Counted from the stretch's first letter, positions 16,892-26,392 are shown. The stretch: 64,000 nucleotides of DNA from Vibrio renipiscarius (GCF_000827885.1 NZ_JTKH01000006.1:806001-870000); one strand, 5' to 3'. Notes: generated from the letters alone by a model not told the origin. Program-made: numbers and translations.

Positions 16892-17935
16892 CTAACGGGT
16901 TAGGGGCTTGCCACAGCGCTTAAATAACCCTTGCCAATATTGGACATGTTCGAGTGTCGCGAGTCGAAAGGCGGTGTGAGCCGATTCAAGTGGATATTGA
17001 AAGTTGGGGTGTGCTTGCCTAAACATGGGTAAGAATGGCGCCAATTGATAATATTGGGCATCTAATAACGCCAAATAGGCTTGAATTTCATTGATGAAAA
17101 ACTGGCGAAAGACATTGTTGAGATAGTTAAATTTTGTACGGTCTCGATTTGGTTGGCAGAGAATTTCCGCATCGTGCTGCGTGAGTTGCTGCGTCATAGT
17201 CTCGAGCCAGCGGGTTGCGTTGTGCATTGAGTAAAGTAAGCCGCCCACCGCGGGGCTCTTTTCGAGCGCTTCTTGATAGGGGGTAATCAGAGCGACGCTT
17301 TGACGGTTATCTTCGCTGTCAGTGATTACCGCGGATTGAGATTGGAGATAAGCATTATTGATGACGTTTAATCCAGCTAAAACTTGCGGGTCGATTTGGC
17401 TGGATTGCGCATCAACCCATCGCGTCGCATTGAGTTGTGTTCGCATGGTGTCACTGGTGAAGAGCAGGTTTGCGGTGTAGAGCGGTTGTTGCTTGCGTTT
17501 TATATGAAGAATATCGCTGAGCTGCTCCGTTAGCTGTGGCGACAACAGGGGCGTATTGTCATTCCGCTGATTTGAGCTGTTTGCCGCGCCTAAGCATTGT
17601 TCTAAACCCTGAATGAGTGCGTGTTGGAAATCGAACTCACGAAATTGGTCTTGAACTTTTCCCAATGAAGAGTTTTTTTCTGCAATTAGGTTGAACAGGC
17701 GACATTTTCGTAATTCGTAGCTATCGAGTAACCCAATGGTCACGCTTTCAATCGGTAAAATCAGATCGCGCTTTGCAGGCAGAGGGAAAGGTTCGGCAAT
17801 CACGGCGGGCAGTGCGGTTTGTTGTTGCACATTGGCGACGCGTTCGAGATAGGTCTCAAACTGATTTTCTATTGGATGCTGGTTGAACTTACAGCCGCCA
17901 ATAAAGAGCAATAGAACCATCATTAGCCAAGGCAT
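16892..17935 (-). CDS. DUF3080 lipoprotein
   Basis: A 347-residue protein. The N-terminus is a lipoprotein signal: a short hydrophobic run and the lipobox FIGGC with Cys15, so it should be anchored in the envelope. The rest is helical without recognisable catalytic motifs and fits the DUF3080 family of gamma-proteobacteria. The function is unknown. It follows norM on the same strand, but a terminator hairpin lies between the two, so it probably has its own promoter. Confidence 0.75.
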   Translation of the reverse strand: MPWLMMVLLLFIGGCKFNQHPIENQFETYLERVANVQQQTALPAVIAEPFPLPAKRDLILPIESVTIGLLDSYELRKCRLFNLIAEKNSSLGKVQDQFREFDFQHALIQGLEQCLGAANSSNQRNDNTPLLSPQLTEQLSDILHIKRKQQPLYTANLLFTSDTMRTQLNATRWVDAQSSQIDPQVLAGLNVINNAYLQSQSAVITDSEDNRQSVALITPYQEALEKSPAVGGLLYSMHNATRWLETMTQQLTQHDAEILCQPNRDRTKFNYLNNVFRQFFINEIQAYLALLDAQYYQLAPFLPMFRQAHPNFQYPLESAHTAFRLATLEHVQYWQGLFKRCGKPLTR

Positions 17936-17994
17936 CGAGATATTCGCTTCCCTCCAAATTAGACTCGTTGCTATTAGTGTACGGAGTAATAAAG

Positions 17995-18023
17995 AAAAAG
18001 GTCAGCATTTCGCTGACCTTTTT
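17995..18023 (-). terminator. Terminator after norM (symmetric)
   Basis: AAAAAGGTCAGC and GCTGACCTTTTT around ATTTC. The A and T flanks make it workable on either strand; norM ends 50 bases away. Confidence 0.85.
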
Positions 18024-18072
18024 ACTCTAAGCTTTTTACACAGAGTTTTTGCAGAATGTGGCTTTCTAATGA

Positions 18073-19443
18073 TTAGCGCTCAGAGAAGCTCAATTGGACC
18101 TCATCTGGCTGCTTGTGCATCCAGTTTAGACGAGAGCCTAACATTAGAGCACCAGAAGAAAGACCGATGATAAAGCCAATCCAGAAGCCGTGAGCGCCCA
18201 TCGGCTCAACCACCCAATCCGTCATACCAAGAATGTAGCCTGATGGTAAGCCAATAATCCAATAGGCGATAAAGGTACGGTTAAAGATCGCGGCCATATC
18301 TTTGTAGCCACGCAGTGCACCGGCGGCAACCACTTGAATCGCATCCATACATTGATAAATCGCCGCCAATAACAGCAGTTGCATTGCGAGATCGATAACT
18401 TCGCGGTTATCCGTGTAAAGCAACGCAATCTGTTCGCGGAATAATACGGTCAGCAGTGCCGATGTGAGCGACATCGCCAGCGCCACCAATAAGCCCACTC
18501 GTGATGCCACTTTTGCGCCATCGGTGCTGTGCTCACCAAGACGGTAGCCAACACGAATACTGGTTGCGGCACCAATACTCATCGGTAGCATAAAGATCAG
18601 CGATGAGAAGTTAATCGCCACTTGATGCGCAGCCACAATCATTGGCCCTAATGGGGCAACGAGCAGGGCAACAATGGCAAACAACGTCACTTCAAAAAAC
18701 AACGCGGCTGCAACCGGAAACCCTAATCTGAACAGGCGAATAAGCGCTTTTGGATCGGGTTTATGGATTTTATCAAACAGCTTAATGTACGCCACGCGTT
18801 TGGCGGTCATCACGTAAAGCAACATCAAACCAAACATGACCCAGTATACGATTGCGGTGGCAACGCCACAGCCAACACCACCAAGTTGTGGTGCGCCAAA
18901 TTTTCCGTAAACAAAAATCCAGTTAAGTGGAATGTTGCAAAGCAAACCGATAAAGCCGATAAACATTGCGGGCTTGGTGAGTGACAAGCCGTCCGTCAAG
19001 CTGCGTAATGCTTGGAACATAAGGAATGCAGGCACTGCGAACATCACGGCATGCATATAGCCAACGGTTTTTACGGCCATTGATACATCGACATCCATAA
19101 GATCTAAGATCGACTGCGTTTGAAACAGCACACCAATGATCGGAATAGAGATCAGAAGTGCCATCACAAAACCTTGCTGGATTTGAAATGGAATCTGTTC
19201 AAACTTACCAGAGCCGTTTAATTGTGCGACGACAGGAACCAGGGCCATGAGCAGGCCGATACCAAATAAAATGGAAGGCAGCCAAATGCTGGACGCAATA
19301 GAAACGGCGGCCATATCAATAGCACTGACGCCGCCAGCCATTACGGTGTCGACAAAACCCATCCCAGTTTGTGCCACAGAGGCGATCAATACTGGGGTTG
19401 CTAACTTCATTAGTGTGTTAGCTTCTTGCTTATAACGATGCAC
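18073..19443 (-). CDS. norM: MATE-family multidrug/Na+ antiporter NorM
   Basis: A twelve-segment inner-membrane transporter that expels cationic drugs such as norfloxacin and ethidium in exchange for Na+. The N-terminal signature ATPVLIASVAQTGMGFVDTV and the MAGGVSAIDMAAVS stretch are typical of NorM. The start is set to GTG at 19443, giving HRYKQEA and 456 residues, the length of the characterised Vibrio parahaemolyticus protein. A TGGAG ribosome site lies eight bases upstream. The longer frame from 19470 adds only MCPPFGVLF and is not supported. The gene is divergent from ribE. Confidence 0.95.
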   Translation of the reverse strand: MHRYKQEANTLMKLATPVLIASVAQTGMGFVDTVMAGGVSAIDMAAVSIASSIWLPSILFGIGLLMALVPVVAQLNGSGKFEQIPFQIQQGFVMALLISIPIIGVLFQTQSILDLMDVDVSMAVKTVGYMHAVMFAVPAFLMFQALRSLTDGLSLTKPAMFIGFIGLLCNIPLNWIFVYGKFGAPQLGGVGCGVATAIVYWVMFGLMLLYVMTAKRVAYIKLFDKIHKPDPKALIRLFRLGFPVAAALFFEVTLFAIVALLVAPLGPMIVAAHQVAINFSSLIFMLPMSIGAATSIRVGYRLGEHSTDGAKVASRVGLLVALAMSLTSALLTVLFREQIALLYTDNREVIDLAMQLLLLAAIYQCMDAIQVVAAGALRGYKDMAAIFNRTFIAYWIIGLPSGYILGMTDWVVEPMGAHGFWIGFIIGLSSGALMLGSRLNWMHKQPDEVQLSFSER

Positions 19444-19930
19444 GAAAAGAACTCCAAAAGGGGGGCACAACTCATCACCCAGCGAGTGGGGTTTGATACG
19501 AATCTGTCAAATCGAGTTTGATGCTATAGGCTGTATGACAAAGCCATCACGAGACAATCACTGGCCATTGTTTATTGGATAAATAAACGAACAGCGCGGA
19601 GATGAGTGATTCTCTTTCAACTGAGACTGGTCAGATAGGTATAGGAGTAGTTGTGCTTAAAAATCACGCGCAGTATACCGGAACAAATCGATTCGGCGCA
19701 GGTTTTTATTTAGAATCCGATAAATAACAAGTCCGCCCTTAATCGGCGCCGTTATACGGGATATTAAGTTCTTATAAATCATAAGAGTAACGCGATTTAC
19801 CATCAGATTGATTGTGCTTGAAACGCTAAAATTGACAGCATTCATCGCGACAATCAAGTAAGCTGACAACAACTGTATGAAAGAGAATCTGGTTGGCGTT
19901 TAAGCCACAGATTTTAGAAAGGAGAGGTCG
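19444..19930. other. norM/ribE divergent intergenic region
   Basis: This 487-base region must hold the promoters of norM (minus) and ribE (plus). No RFN element is present here, unlike at ribB. A 41-codon plus-strand frame (19602-19727) has its GGAG too close to the ATG and is not accepted as a gene. I see no other structure. Confidence 0.4.
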
Positions 19931-20542
19931 ATGTTTACCGGCATTGTAAAAGGGATGGCGAAAGTCGTCGCAATTGAACATAAGCAAAATTTTCAAACAC
20001 ACATTGTTGAACTGAAGAATGATCTGGGGGCTAACCTTGAGATCGGCGCTTCTGTCGCGCATAACGGTTGTTGCTTGACCGTCACGAACATCGACGGCGA
20101 ACGGGTGAGTTTTGATTTGATGCAAGAGACGCTCAAATTAACCAACTTGGGCCAGTTGAATGTTGGCGATCACATCAACATCGAACGTGCGGCGAAATTT
20201 GGCGATGAAATTGGTGGGCATAGCATGTCTGGCCATATCGCTTTTGTCGCCAATGTTTGTGAAGTGATTGATACGCCGAATAACCGTACGGTTTGGTTTG
20301 AAATGCCGGAGCAGGCAATGAAATATGTGCTGGCTAAAGGTTACATTGGTTTAGATGGCTGCTCACTAACGATTGGCGAGGTGAAAGAAAACCGATTCAA
20401 CGTACACCTCATTCCTGAAACGTTACAACGTACCTTATTTGGCTCTCGTCAAGTGGGTGATAGCATCAATGTCGAAGTTGATCCGCAGACACAAGCCATC
20501 GTCGATACGGTAGAGCGCGTGTTGGCGGCGAGAAGATTATAA
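19931..20542 (+). CDS. ribE: Riboflavin synthase alpha subunit
   Basis: A 203-residue enzyme that dismutates two lumazines to riboflavin and a pyrimidine. Two lumazine-binding repeats are visible. The first starts MFTGIV and holds the VAHNGCCLTVT motif. The second starts at about residue 97 with GGHSMSGH and has the equivalent GLDGCSLTIGEV. The length fits the bacterial trimer-forming enzyme. An AAGGAG ribosome site precedes the ATG. It is not linked to ribD, ribH or ribB here, so the riboflavin pathway is dispersed. A compact terminator follows. Confidence 0.95.
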   Translation: MFTGIVKGMAKVVAIEHKQNFQTHIVELKNDLGANLEIGASVAHNGCCLTVTNIDGERVSFDLMQETLKLTNLGQLNVGDHINIERAAKFGDEIGGHSMSGHIAFVANVCEVIDTPNNRTVWFEMPEQAMKYVLAKGYIGLDGCSLTIGEVKENRFNVHLIPETLQRTLFGSRQVGDSINVEVDPQTQAIVDTVERVLAARRL

Positions 20543-20578
20543 ACCCGGACCATAAGTCCTGATGATAATAGAAATGAC

Positions 20579-20603
20579 AAAGAGCGCAGATGCGCTCTTT
20601 TTG
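20579..20603 (+). terminator. Terminator after ribE
   Basis: AAAGAGCGCA and TGCGCTCTTT around GA, followed by T's. Confidence 0.85.
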
Positions 20604-20621
20604 ATTAAGTGAAGTGGGTGT

Positions 20622-20825
20622 TCAGAAAATTTGCTCATCGTCAGCATCAACAGTTAAATCGATGCGATCCATCTGCTCATTGACCGTAAGATTGAAATGA
20701 ATAGCATTACAGCATGCAGAACAATCATCAAAAAAGTCTTGATTGCCATTCGATGCGTCAAGGGTAATACCAATAGAATGCCCGCAGTGAGGGCAGTCGA
20801 CCTTCTTCTCCGTGAAATTGCGCAT
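20622..20825 (-). CDS. CPXCG-motif cysteine-rich protein
   Basis: A 67-residue protein of the Cys-rich CPXCG family. The first knuckle is CPHCG at residues 11-15, the second DCSACC at about 34-39, together an apparent zinc site. The C-terminal half is acidic (TVDADDEQIF). Its function is unknown. It is convergent with ribE and has its own short 5' region. Confidence 0.85.
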   Translation of the reverse strand: MRNFTEKKVDCPHCGHSIGITLDASNGNQDFFDDCSACCNAIHFNLTVNEQMDRIDLTVDADDEQIF

Positions 20826-21041
20826 AGACGTACCTCTTTATTACTACCTGTGACGTTAGAATTGCCACGCAACGTTTGCCATAGGTAAATAGTAAGGCGA
20901 TAAGTTAGTAATGGACGTAAATTAAGTGCAAAGTTTGACTATTGGCATAAAAATCACAGAGAACGGATTTGAATTGTTCTCTGTGTGATCTTTCCGCTTG
21001 CAATTACGTTGCGTATCAATGTAACTCTTTGTTTCAAAAAG

Positions 21042-21908
21042 TTAATAATCATTTATTTGGTCAATGAGTTGCTGTGATTCATTAAGGTAGTGCCCCCCAA
21101 ATAGGTTGTAGTGATTGAGCAGGTGATAAAGATTATAGATAGACTTTCGCTGCTGGTAATCGGCGGCGAGAGGAAGGACGCTTTCGTAGCCTTGGTAAAA
21201 TTCTGGCTTAAACCCACCAAACAGTTCCGTCATTGCAATATCGCATTCTCGATCGCCCCAATAACTGGCGGGATCATAGCAGATCGGCCCACACGCTGAA
21301 TTGGCAACATTGCCGCTCCATAGGGCACCATGCAGCAAAGAAGGTCGTGGTTGGTGATGGGACAATAGATGTTGAATTTTTTGTGTGAATTCACTGATGT
21401 CGGTGAGCGACACGCCTTTTTCTTTGATCAATTGCAGTTGCCAACCAATGCGTTGCTCTGCAAAAAAACGCGACCACTTCCGTGACCATTGATTGGGTTG
21501 CAGCGTGCTACCAATGTAGTTATCCGAGTCAAAGCCATACTCTTTTTGCTCTCCCCATTGATGAAGCGCGGCTAAGCGTTGACCAAAGGCGTAGTTTGAT
21601 TCTGCATTTTCAAGCGGCTTAGTAGGGAGGTAGTTTAAGATCAAAAACGCATTCTGCTTGGACTTTCCTAAGTGAACCAACTCAGGCACCACGACGGTGT
21701 TGGTTTCGCGCAAGCATCGAATGTTCTCCGCCTCAGCTTCGTATTTCGCTAAGAACTCACGATGATTAACTTTTATGAAGTAGCGCTGTTCACCATCACT
21801 GATCATGTAGCTTTCGCTGATGTCACCACCCGATAGCTTTGTTTTTTCACGTATTACAAAAGAAAACATTAACGTTTCAGATAACTGCTCGGAGATTGCT
21901 TGCCACAT
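21042..21908 (-). CDS. Fructosamine-kinase family protein (YniA-like) with altered catalytic motif
   Basis: A 288-residue protein aligned by eye along its whole length to E. coli YniA. Family members phosphorylate ketoamines such as fructoselysine using ATP. The ATP-side lysine is likely the one in RYFIKVNHREF, and the metal motif YDPASYWGDRECDIAM is intact. The catalytic loop, however, reads HGALWSGN (H193-N200) instead of HGDLWSGN: the residue equivalent to the catalytic Asp is Ala195, coded GCC. Kinase activity is therefore doubtful. Otherwise the protein is complete, with no frameshift. It could retain ligand binding or use another base. Confidence 0.85.
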   Translation of the reverse strand: MWQAISEQLSETLMFSFVIREKTKLSGGDISESYMISDGEQRYFIKVNHREFLAKYEAEAENIRCLRETNTVVVPELVHLGKSKQNAFLILNYLPTKPLENAESNYAFGQRLAALHQWGEQKEYGFDSDNYIGSTLQPNQWSRKWSRFFAEQRIGWQLQLIKEKGVSLTDISEFTQKIQHLLSHHQPRPSLLHGALWSGNVANSACGPICYDPASYWGDRECDIAMTELFGGFKPEFYQGYESVLPLAADYQQRKSIYNLYHLLNHYNLFGGHYLNESQQLIDQINDY

Positions 21909-22011
21909 AGCCTGTCCCTAAATCGTTGAATCACAGGTTACAGTGTAGGTTACTGACGTGATCAATTCCGAATGGCATCGCAAAGAATTCAATAAATAGA
22001 AGTCGAATGAC

Positions 22012-22161
22012 TCATAGAATCAACAAAATGTGAGGATCGTCAGCATTATCGAACGTCGTCGTCGGATCGCGTTTAATCAGAATCAGCGAGTGATGCGCTA
22101 AATCTATAAAAGCCAGCAGGAAAGAATCATTTGTGTGAATGGTTGAATATGGTTGCTGCAT
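22012..22161 (-). CDS. Hypothetical small protein (49 residues)
   Basis: The frame begins MQQPYSTIHTNDSFLLAFID and ends HILLIL. An AAGGGA ribosome site lies nine bases before the ATG. The core LLAFIDLAHHSLILIK is hydrophobic and could be an amphipathic helix. No homologue is known to me. The gap between neighbouring genes is otherwise unexplained, which slightly favours a real gene. Confidence 0.4.
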   Translation of the reverse strand: MQQPYSTIHTNDSFLLAFIDLAHHSLILIKRDPTTTFDNADDPHILLIL

Positions 22162-22293
22162 TGAGTTTATTCCCTTAAGCGGTTTTTATCTCCGATTTGG
22201 GCGCTAAATACCATATCGTGGTAGTAACAATTGTTAATCGATGCGCTAATCCCTTAAAATATATGGAGAATACGACATTAAAATGGAGCAAAA

Positions 22294-22638
22294 ATGGTCG
22301 TTAATACCGATGGCTATTCGGCGTTGATCGAATACCTAGCCTCTAATCTCGATATTTTTTCTACGGAAGAAGGTGAGACGGGGAAAGAGAGTGTGGAAGA
22401 CGTTGCCACGGATATGGTGGCGAGTAACATTATGGCGCTCTTTGATCAGAATCCAGAACTGCATTCAAGTGTTCGTTTTAAACTTCTAAAGGAAGCAGAC
22501 GCGGTGGTCGCGGACTTAGGAGAAGTACTCGCCAATACTTGGTTCAAAGCGGCGACCAATGAACAGATAGCGTTCTTGGATGAGTATATTGCCCTAGTCA
22601 AAAACTTATTTGATAACGCCGTCGCTAAATACGATTAG
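22294..22638 (+). CDS. DUF3802 family protein
   Basis: A 114-residue acidic, helical cytoplasmic protein, recognised as the Vibrio-type DUF3802 family by its start MVVNTDGYSALIEYLASNL. It has no signal peptide, membrane segment or catalytic motif, and its function is unknown. It is convergent with the NlpC/P60 gene, with only 17 bases between the stops. Confidence 0.7.
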   Translation: MVVNTDGYSALIEYLASNLDIFSTEEGETGKESVEDVATDMVASNIMALFDQNPELHSSVRFKLLKEADAVVADLGEVLANTWFKAATNEQIAFLDEYIALVKNLFDNAVAKYD

Positions 22639-22655
22639 TGTTTTGCTCATGCGGA

Positions 22656-23168
22656 TTAATAAACGGGCGGGGTAGCGACTCGCCTAAATTGCCAAAATTT
22701 CGCCGCCCAGTATGGATTATCCATGCGAGAGATAATGACCCCTTTCGATGTTGAGGCGTGCATAAATTGGTTCTGCCCAAGGTAGACGCCCACATGTCGA
22801 GTCGTACGTGACGTTTTAAAGAACACCAAATCCCCGACGTTCGCCTGCCAATACTCAATTTCTTGGCCGATTTTGACTTGATGTTCCGTTGTACGAGGCA
22901 GTTGGATTTGCGCTGCGTTTTGATACGCGGTTTGCACGAATGCCGAGCAATCCACCCCATTAAGAGAATGCCCTCCTAAGCGATAAGGGGTGCCTTTCCA
23001 TATTTTAAATACATCAATAAATTCACTTTTTAGTAGCTGGTGGTAGGCCGTTTGTACCGGCGCCGAATTAGACGGCTCTGGTGAAGAGCTGCAACCGACT
23101 ACGGCAAAATGGGTCATCATCAATACACAGATAAAGCGATGGCGAGTAAAAGGGAATAAGTTGAGCAT
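22656..23168 (-). CDS. NlpC/P60 lipoprotein, putative peptidoglycan endopeptidase
   Basis: A small lipoprotein of about 170 residues. The start is set to the ATG giving MLNLFPF, because the five-residue longer version needs TTG with no ribosome site. The lipobox VVGC directs lipidation. The C40 peptidase domain has its catalytic Cys in GVDCSAF, the His in RHVGVYLG and the third polar residue His in MHAST. Such enzymes cut the D-Glu-mesoDAP bond or crosslinks in peptidoglycan; Spr/MepS is the closest general comparison. It is probably anchored in the outer membrane. Confidence 0.9.
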   Translation of the reverse strand: MLNLFPFTRHRFICVLMMTHFAVVGCSSSPEPSNSAPVQTAYHQLLKSEFIDVFKIWKGTPYRLGGHSLNGVDCSAFVQTAYQNAAQIQLPRTTEHQVKIGQEIEYWQANVGDLVFFKTSRTTRHVGVYLGQNQFMHASTSKGVIISRMDNPYWAAKFWQFRRVATPPVY

Positions 23169-23330
23169 TGATGGTTGATCCAATCGTGTAATGAGTTAAC
23201 GCAGCTTAAAAACTTAAGACCGCGTTATTGGTGGGCTCTTCCCATTGAAGCGAACATTGCTCGAATAATCTAGCCGAATTCAGATTTGATTGCCCGAAAA
23301 CTTGAACCGCATCACGGTGGATTATCGCTT

Positions 23331-24119
23331 TCATCGCTTTCTAAATGGTTGCGTGAGCATCTTATCTAACCATTGCTCGCGCGAGGTCTGAAATTCCGCA
23401 ATCCCAATTTTTACCTTGTCATGCCCCAATTCAGGTTGGGCGCGGTAGGTGCGAAACAGTCGATCCCATATTGATAAGAAAAAACCAAAGTTAGAATGGG
23501 TTTCTTTCACTATTTCTGAGTGGTGGACACGGTGCATGTCAGGGGTAACGATGGCTTTACGTAACACCTTATCGAGATTGAGCGGCAGTTTCGCATTACT
23601 ATGATTGAACATCGCACTGACGTTAAGAATGATTTCAAACAGCAATACAGCCAGAGGTGAGATACCAAGTGAGACGACAATGGCGATTTTAATCCACATC
23701 GACATGATCATTTCAATGGGGTGGAAGCGGGCACCGGTGGTGACATCGATATCTTGATCGGCATGGTGCATGCGATGCAAACGCCATAACCATGGCACAG
23801 CGTGAAAAACCACATGTTGAACGTAAATGGCGAAATCTAGCAGCACGACAGAAATCAGGACGCCAAACCAAGCAGGAAGAGAAAGCCAATGAAATAACCC
23901 AATGTTGGCTTGTTGTGCCCACAACGCCGCTTCAAGCGTGAGCAGGGGCATGAAGAGGTTTAGACAGAGTGAATTAAAGCCAATTAAGCCAATATTATTG
24001 AGCCATCGCTGGCCTTTACTTTGGGTTAATGCTTTGCGCGGCGCAAGCCATTCCCATAATCCACACAGCACCAAAGTGGAAAGAAAGAAGCTCAGTCGAA
24101 TCATATCTGGGTTTTGCAT
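23331..24119 (-). CDS. Sterol desaturase / fatty-acid hydroxylase family membrane protein
   Basis: A 262-residue inner-membrane protein with about four membrane segments. The histidine clusters of the di-iron hydroxylase family are present: HVVFH near residue 108, HRMHH near 120, HSN near 182 and HRVHH near 202. Bacterial members hydroxylate or desaturate lipids; the substrate is unknown. An AAGGAT ribosome site precedes the ATG. It is divergent from the DTW-domain gene. Confidence 0.85.
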   Translation of the reverse strand: MQNPDMIRLSFFLSTLVLCGLWEWLAPRKALTQSKGQRWLNNIGLIGFNSLCLNLFMPLLTLEAALWAQQANIGLFHWLSLPAWFGVLISVVLLDFAIYVQHVVFHAVPWLWRLHRMHHADQDIDVTTGARFHPIEMIMSMWIKIAIVVSLGISPLAVLLFEIILNVSAMFNHSNAKLPLNLDKVLRKAIVTPDMHRVHHSEIVKETHSNFGFFLSIWDRLFRTYRAQPELGHDKVKIGIAEFQTSREQWLDKMLTQPFRKR

Positions 24120-24202
24120 TCAGTATCCTTACGCTTTCAACTTGCAACTGACGCCATGGCGAGTAGAATTTGTCGCCCTAATATTATTATCAATGAATCC
24201 GA

Positions 24203-24940
24203 ATGAGAATCCACGCATTTCATCGTCTTTTCCTTCATAGACAAGCTGTAGCAACACGAGTGTTCAATGCCAGAGGCAGTAAAGTGGTCCGTTGTGACTA
24301 CTGCCAAGTGGCAACCAAGTACTGTGTTTGTGCCTATCAACCCGACATCGACACCGATGTGGCGGTGATGCTGATCGTTTCGGAAAGTGAAGTTTTTAAA
24401 CCAAGCAACACTGGCCGTTTGATCTTAGACGCCGTGAAGGAAGGTTACGTTTATCAATGGAACCGCACTGAACCGGCAGATGAGATGATAGCGTTGTTAG
24501 AAAACGATGACTATCAGCCATTTATCGTCTTTCCAGATGAATATGTAGACGTAAAATCCCGCTTGATTGAACAACCGGTTCAGTCGTTCTGCGCGGGCAA
24601 GAAACCGTTGATGATTTTGTTGGATGGCAGCTGGCGTGAAGCGCGTAAAATGTTCCGCAAATCAACGTACCTACAACATCTGCCTGTATTGTCGATTCAG
24701 CCACAAGTGTTGTCGCAATATATGATGCGCAAATCAGAAAACGAGCAACACCTTTCAACCGCAGAAGTGGCTGTCTTGGTGCTTGACCAACTGGGTGAGC
24801 AAGCGGCATCAAAAATGCTCGATGAGTGGTTTGGTGTCTTCCGTGAAACCTATTTATTAAGCAAAACGCGCATCAAGCCTGATTTAACCCGTCCGGCGTT
24901 AAAGCACTACCTTGCCGCAAATCCGCAGCTAGACGATTGA
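24203..24940 (+). CDS. DTW-domain tRNA-uridine aminocarboxypropyltransferase (TapT/YfiP-like)
   Basis: A 245-residue DTW protein. The N-terminal zinc knuckle CDYCQVATKYCVC is at residues 31-43. The signature block is DGSWREARKMFRKS near residue 137; the defining D-x-W is here DGSW, and DTW proteins tolerate this variant. Family members transfer the aminocarboxypropyl group of SAM to uridine in tRNA (acp3U47 in E. coli). The ATG at 24203 has no strong ribosome site, so a start a little downstream cannot be excluded. Confidence 0.8.
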   Translation: MRIHAFHRLFLHRQAVATRVFNARGSKVVRCDYCQVATKYCVCAYQPDIDTDVAVMLIVSESEVFKPSNTGRLILDAVKEGYVYQWNRTEPADEMIALLENDDYQPFIVFPDEYVDVKSRLIEQPVQSFCAGKKPLMILLDGSWREARKMFRKSTYLQHLPVLSIQPQVLSQYMMRKSENEQHLSTAEVAVLVLDQLGEQAASKMLDEWFGVFRETYLLSKTRIKPDLTRPALKHYLAANPQLDD

Positions 24941-25063
24941 TTTGGATGGTTAAACCCTGTTCAATTGGTTTATAAATGGTCATAGGTCACGGATTGTAAC
25001 GACCGCCTTATGGATAATGACCGAAGTTTGGATTTTATAAATTATATTCTGGGAGTGAATACA

Positions 25064-25972
25064 ATGTACTACGGCTTTGACGTGGGTGGCACCAAGATTG
25101 AGTTTGGCGCATTCAATGAAAATTTAGAACGTGTTGCAACAGAGCGCGTGCCTACGCCAACCAGCGATTACCAAGCATTACTCGACGCGATTGCAGGCTT
25201 GGTAAACAAATACGATCAAGAATTCAATTGCGAAGGCAAAATTGGTCTTGGTTTGCCTGGCATGGAAGACGCTGATACCGGTGCAATCCTAACGGTTAAT
25301 ATTCCTGCGGCGAAAGGTCAGTTGCTGCGTAAAGATCTTGAAGCGAAAATTGGTCGTACTGTGAAAGTCGACAACGACGCGAACTGTTTTGCGCTTTCTG
25401 AAGCGTGGGATGAAGAATTAAAAGACTCGCCATCGGTCATGGGCTTGATCCTAGGTACTGGCTTTGGCGGTGGTTTGATTTACGATGGCCAAGTTTTCTC
25501 TGGTCGTAACCACGTAGCCGGTGAAATGGGCCATATGCGTTTACCTATCGATGCATGGTTCCATCTTGGCGAGAACGCACCGCTACTGGATTGTGGCTGT
25601 GATAAGAAAGGCTGTATTGATAATTACCTTTCAGGTCGTGGCTTTGAGCTGTTGTATGCTCATTACTTTGGCGAAGAGAAGAAAGCTATTGAGATCATTA
25701 AAGCGCAAGCGGAAGGCGAGCCTAAAGCGGTTGAACACGTTGAGCGTTTCATGGAGCTACTGGCGATCTGCTTTGCGAACTTGTTTACGGCCAATGATCC
25801 GCACGTTGTCGTGCTAGGTGGCGGTCTATCAAACTTTGATATGATTTATGATGAAATGCCAAAGCGTATTCCGAAGCATCTATTGTCGGTTGCGAAGTGT
25901 CCTAAAATCGTCAAAGCGAAACATGGTGATTCAGGCGGCGTACGCGGCGCGGCGTTCTTGAACATCAAGTAA
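25064..25972 (+). CDS. nagK: N-acetylglucosamine kinase (ROK family)
   Basis: A 302-residue sugar kinase that phosphorylates cytosolic N-acetylglucosamine from wall recycling. The ATP-binding [12 protein letters not shown] opens the protein. The substrate motif EMGHMRLP and the ROK zinc motif [15 protein letters not shown] are intact. The start at 25064 (MYYGFDVGG) is preferred over the upstream ATG at 25010 because it has GGGAG nine bases upstream and gives the length of E. coli NagK (303). The terminator downstream is strong. Confidence 0.92.
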   Translation: MYYGFDVGGTKIEFGAFNENLERVATERVPTPTSDYQALLDAIAGLVNKYDQEFNCEGKIGLGLPGMEDADTGAILTVNIPAAKGQLLRKDLEAKIGRTVKVDNDANCFALSEAWDEELKDSPSVMGLILGTGFGGGLIYDGQVFSGRNHVAGEMGHMRLPIDAWFHLGENAPLLDCGCDKKGCIDNYLSGRGFELLYAHYFGEEKKAIEIIKAQAEGEPKAVEHVERFMELLAICFANLFTANDPHVVVLGGGLSNFDMIYDEMPKRIPKHLLSVAKCPKIVKAKHGDSGGVRGAAFLNIK

Positions 25973-26001
25973 TCGTCAATAATGGCCTCATGAAGAGGCA
26001 A

Positions 26002-26031
26002 AAAGGGCTTCCAATCGGAAGCCCTTTTTAT
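26002..26031. terminator. Bidirectional terminator between nagK and DUF2960 gene
   Basis: AAAGGGCTTCC and GGAAGCCCTTT around AATC, with A's before and T's after, serving both convergent genes. Confidence 0.88.
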
Positions 26032-26063
26032 TGGTCATCATTCAACGTTGAATCGTTGTGTGA

Positions 26064-26330
26064 TTACTTGTTCTTTTTACCGACGCCTAGATTCTCTTTA
26101 GGCTTAAGCGTGATTCGACCAAAGCCTAACTTTTTGAAGTGGCTATCACGGTAGTTACGCACTGCCTTAGTGTCTGAGATCAGCTCAAGGCGAACTTCCA
26201 TCTTAAGGAATTCAGTAATATCGATGCCTTCCGCTTCCGCTACGGCTTCGTGAAGGTTGCGGTGTTGTTGGTAAGAGAAAAGTAATTCTTTCTCTTTTTC
26301 TTTGTAGGTGTAAATAATTGTACGAGCCAT
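26064..26330 (-). CDS. DUF2960 family protein
   Basis: An 88-residue basic protein (MARTIIYTYKEKEKELLFS) of the DUF2960 family seen in Vibrio and relatives. The start at 26330 fits the family better than the upstream ATG at 26369, which adds 13 unlike residues. The C-terminus is lysine-rich (KENLGVGKKNK). The function is unknown. It follows the tup-mob operon on the same strand after a weak hairpin (26362-26385), so read-through is possible. Confidence 0.75.
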   Translation of the reverse strand: MARTIIYTYKEKEKELLFSYQQHRNLHEAVAEAEGIDITEFLKMEVRLELISDTKAVRNYRDSHFKKLGFGRITLKPKENLGVGKKNK

Positions 26331-26392
26331 AGTTACTACTGTTTCTAATTCGCTAATGGAGAAGGCCAACGAAACCGTTAGCCTTGAATGGG

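Noticed and set aside
18073..19470. Longer NorM start at 19470
   Set aside because: It adds nine residues unlike the family, while GTG at 19443 has a good ribosome site and gives the expected 456 residues.
19602..19727. 41-codon frame (MSDSLSTETGQIG...) between norM and ribE
   Set aside because: GGAG directly abuts the ATG, giving no proper ribosome spacing, and nothing supports conservation.
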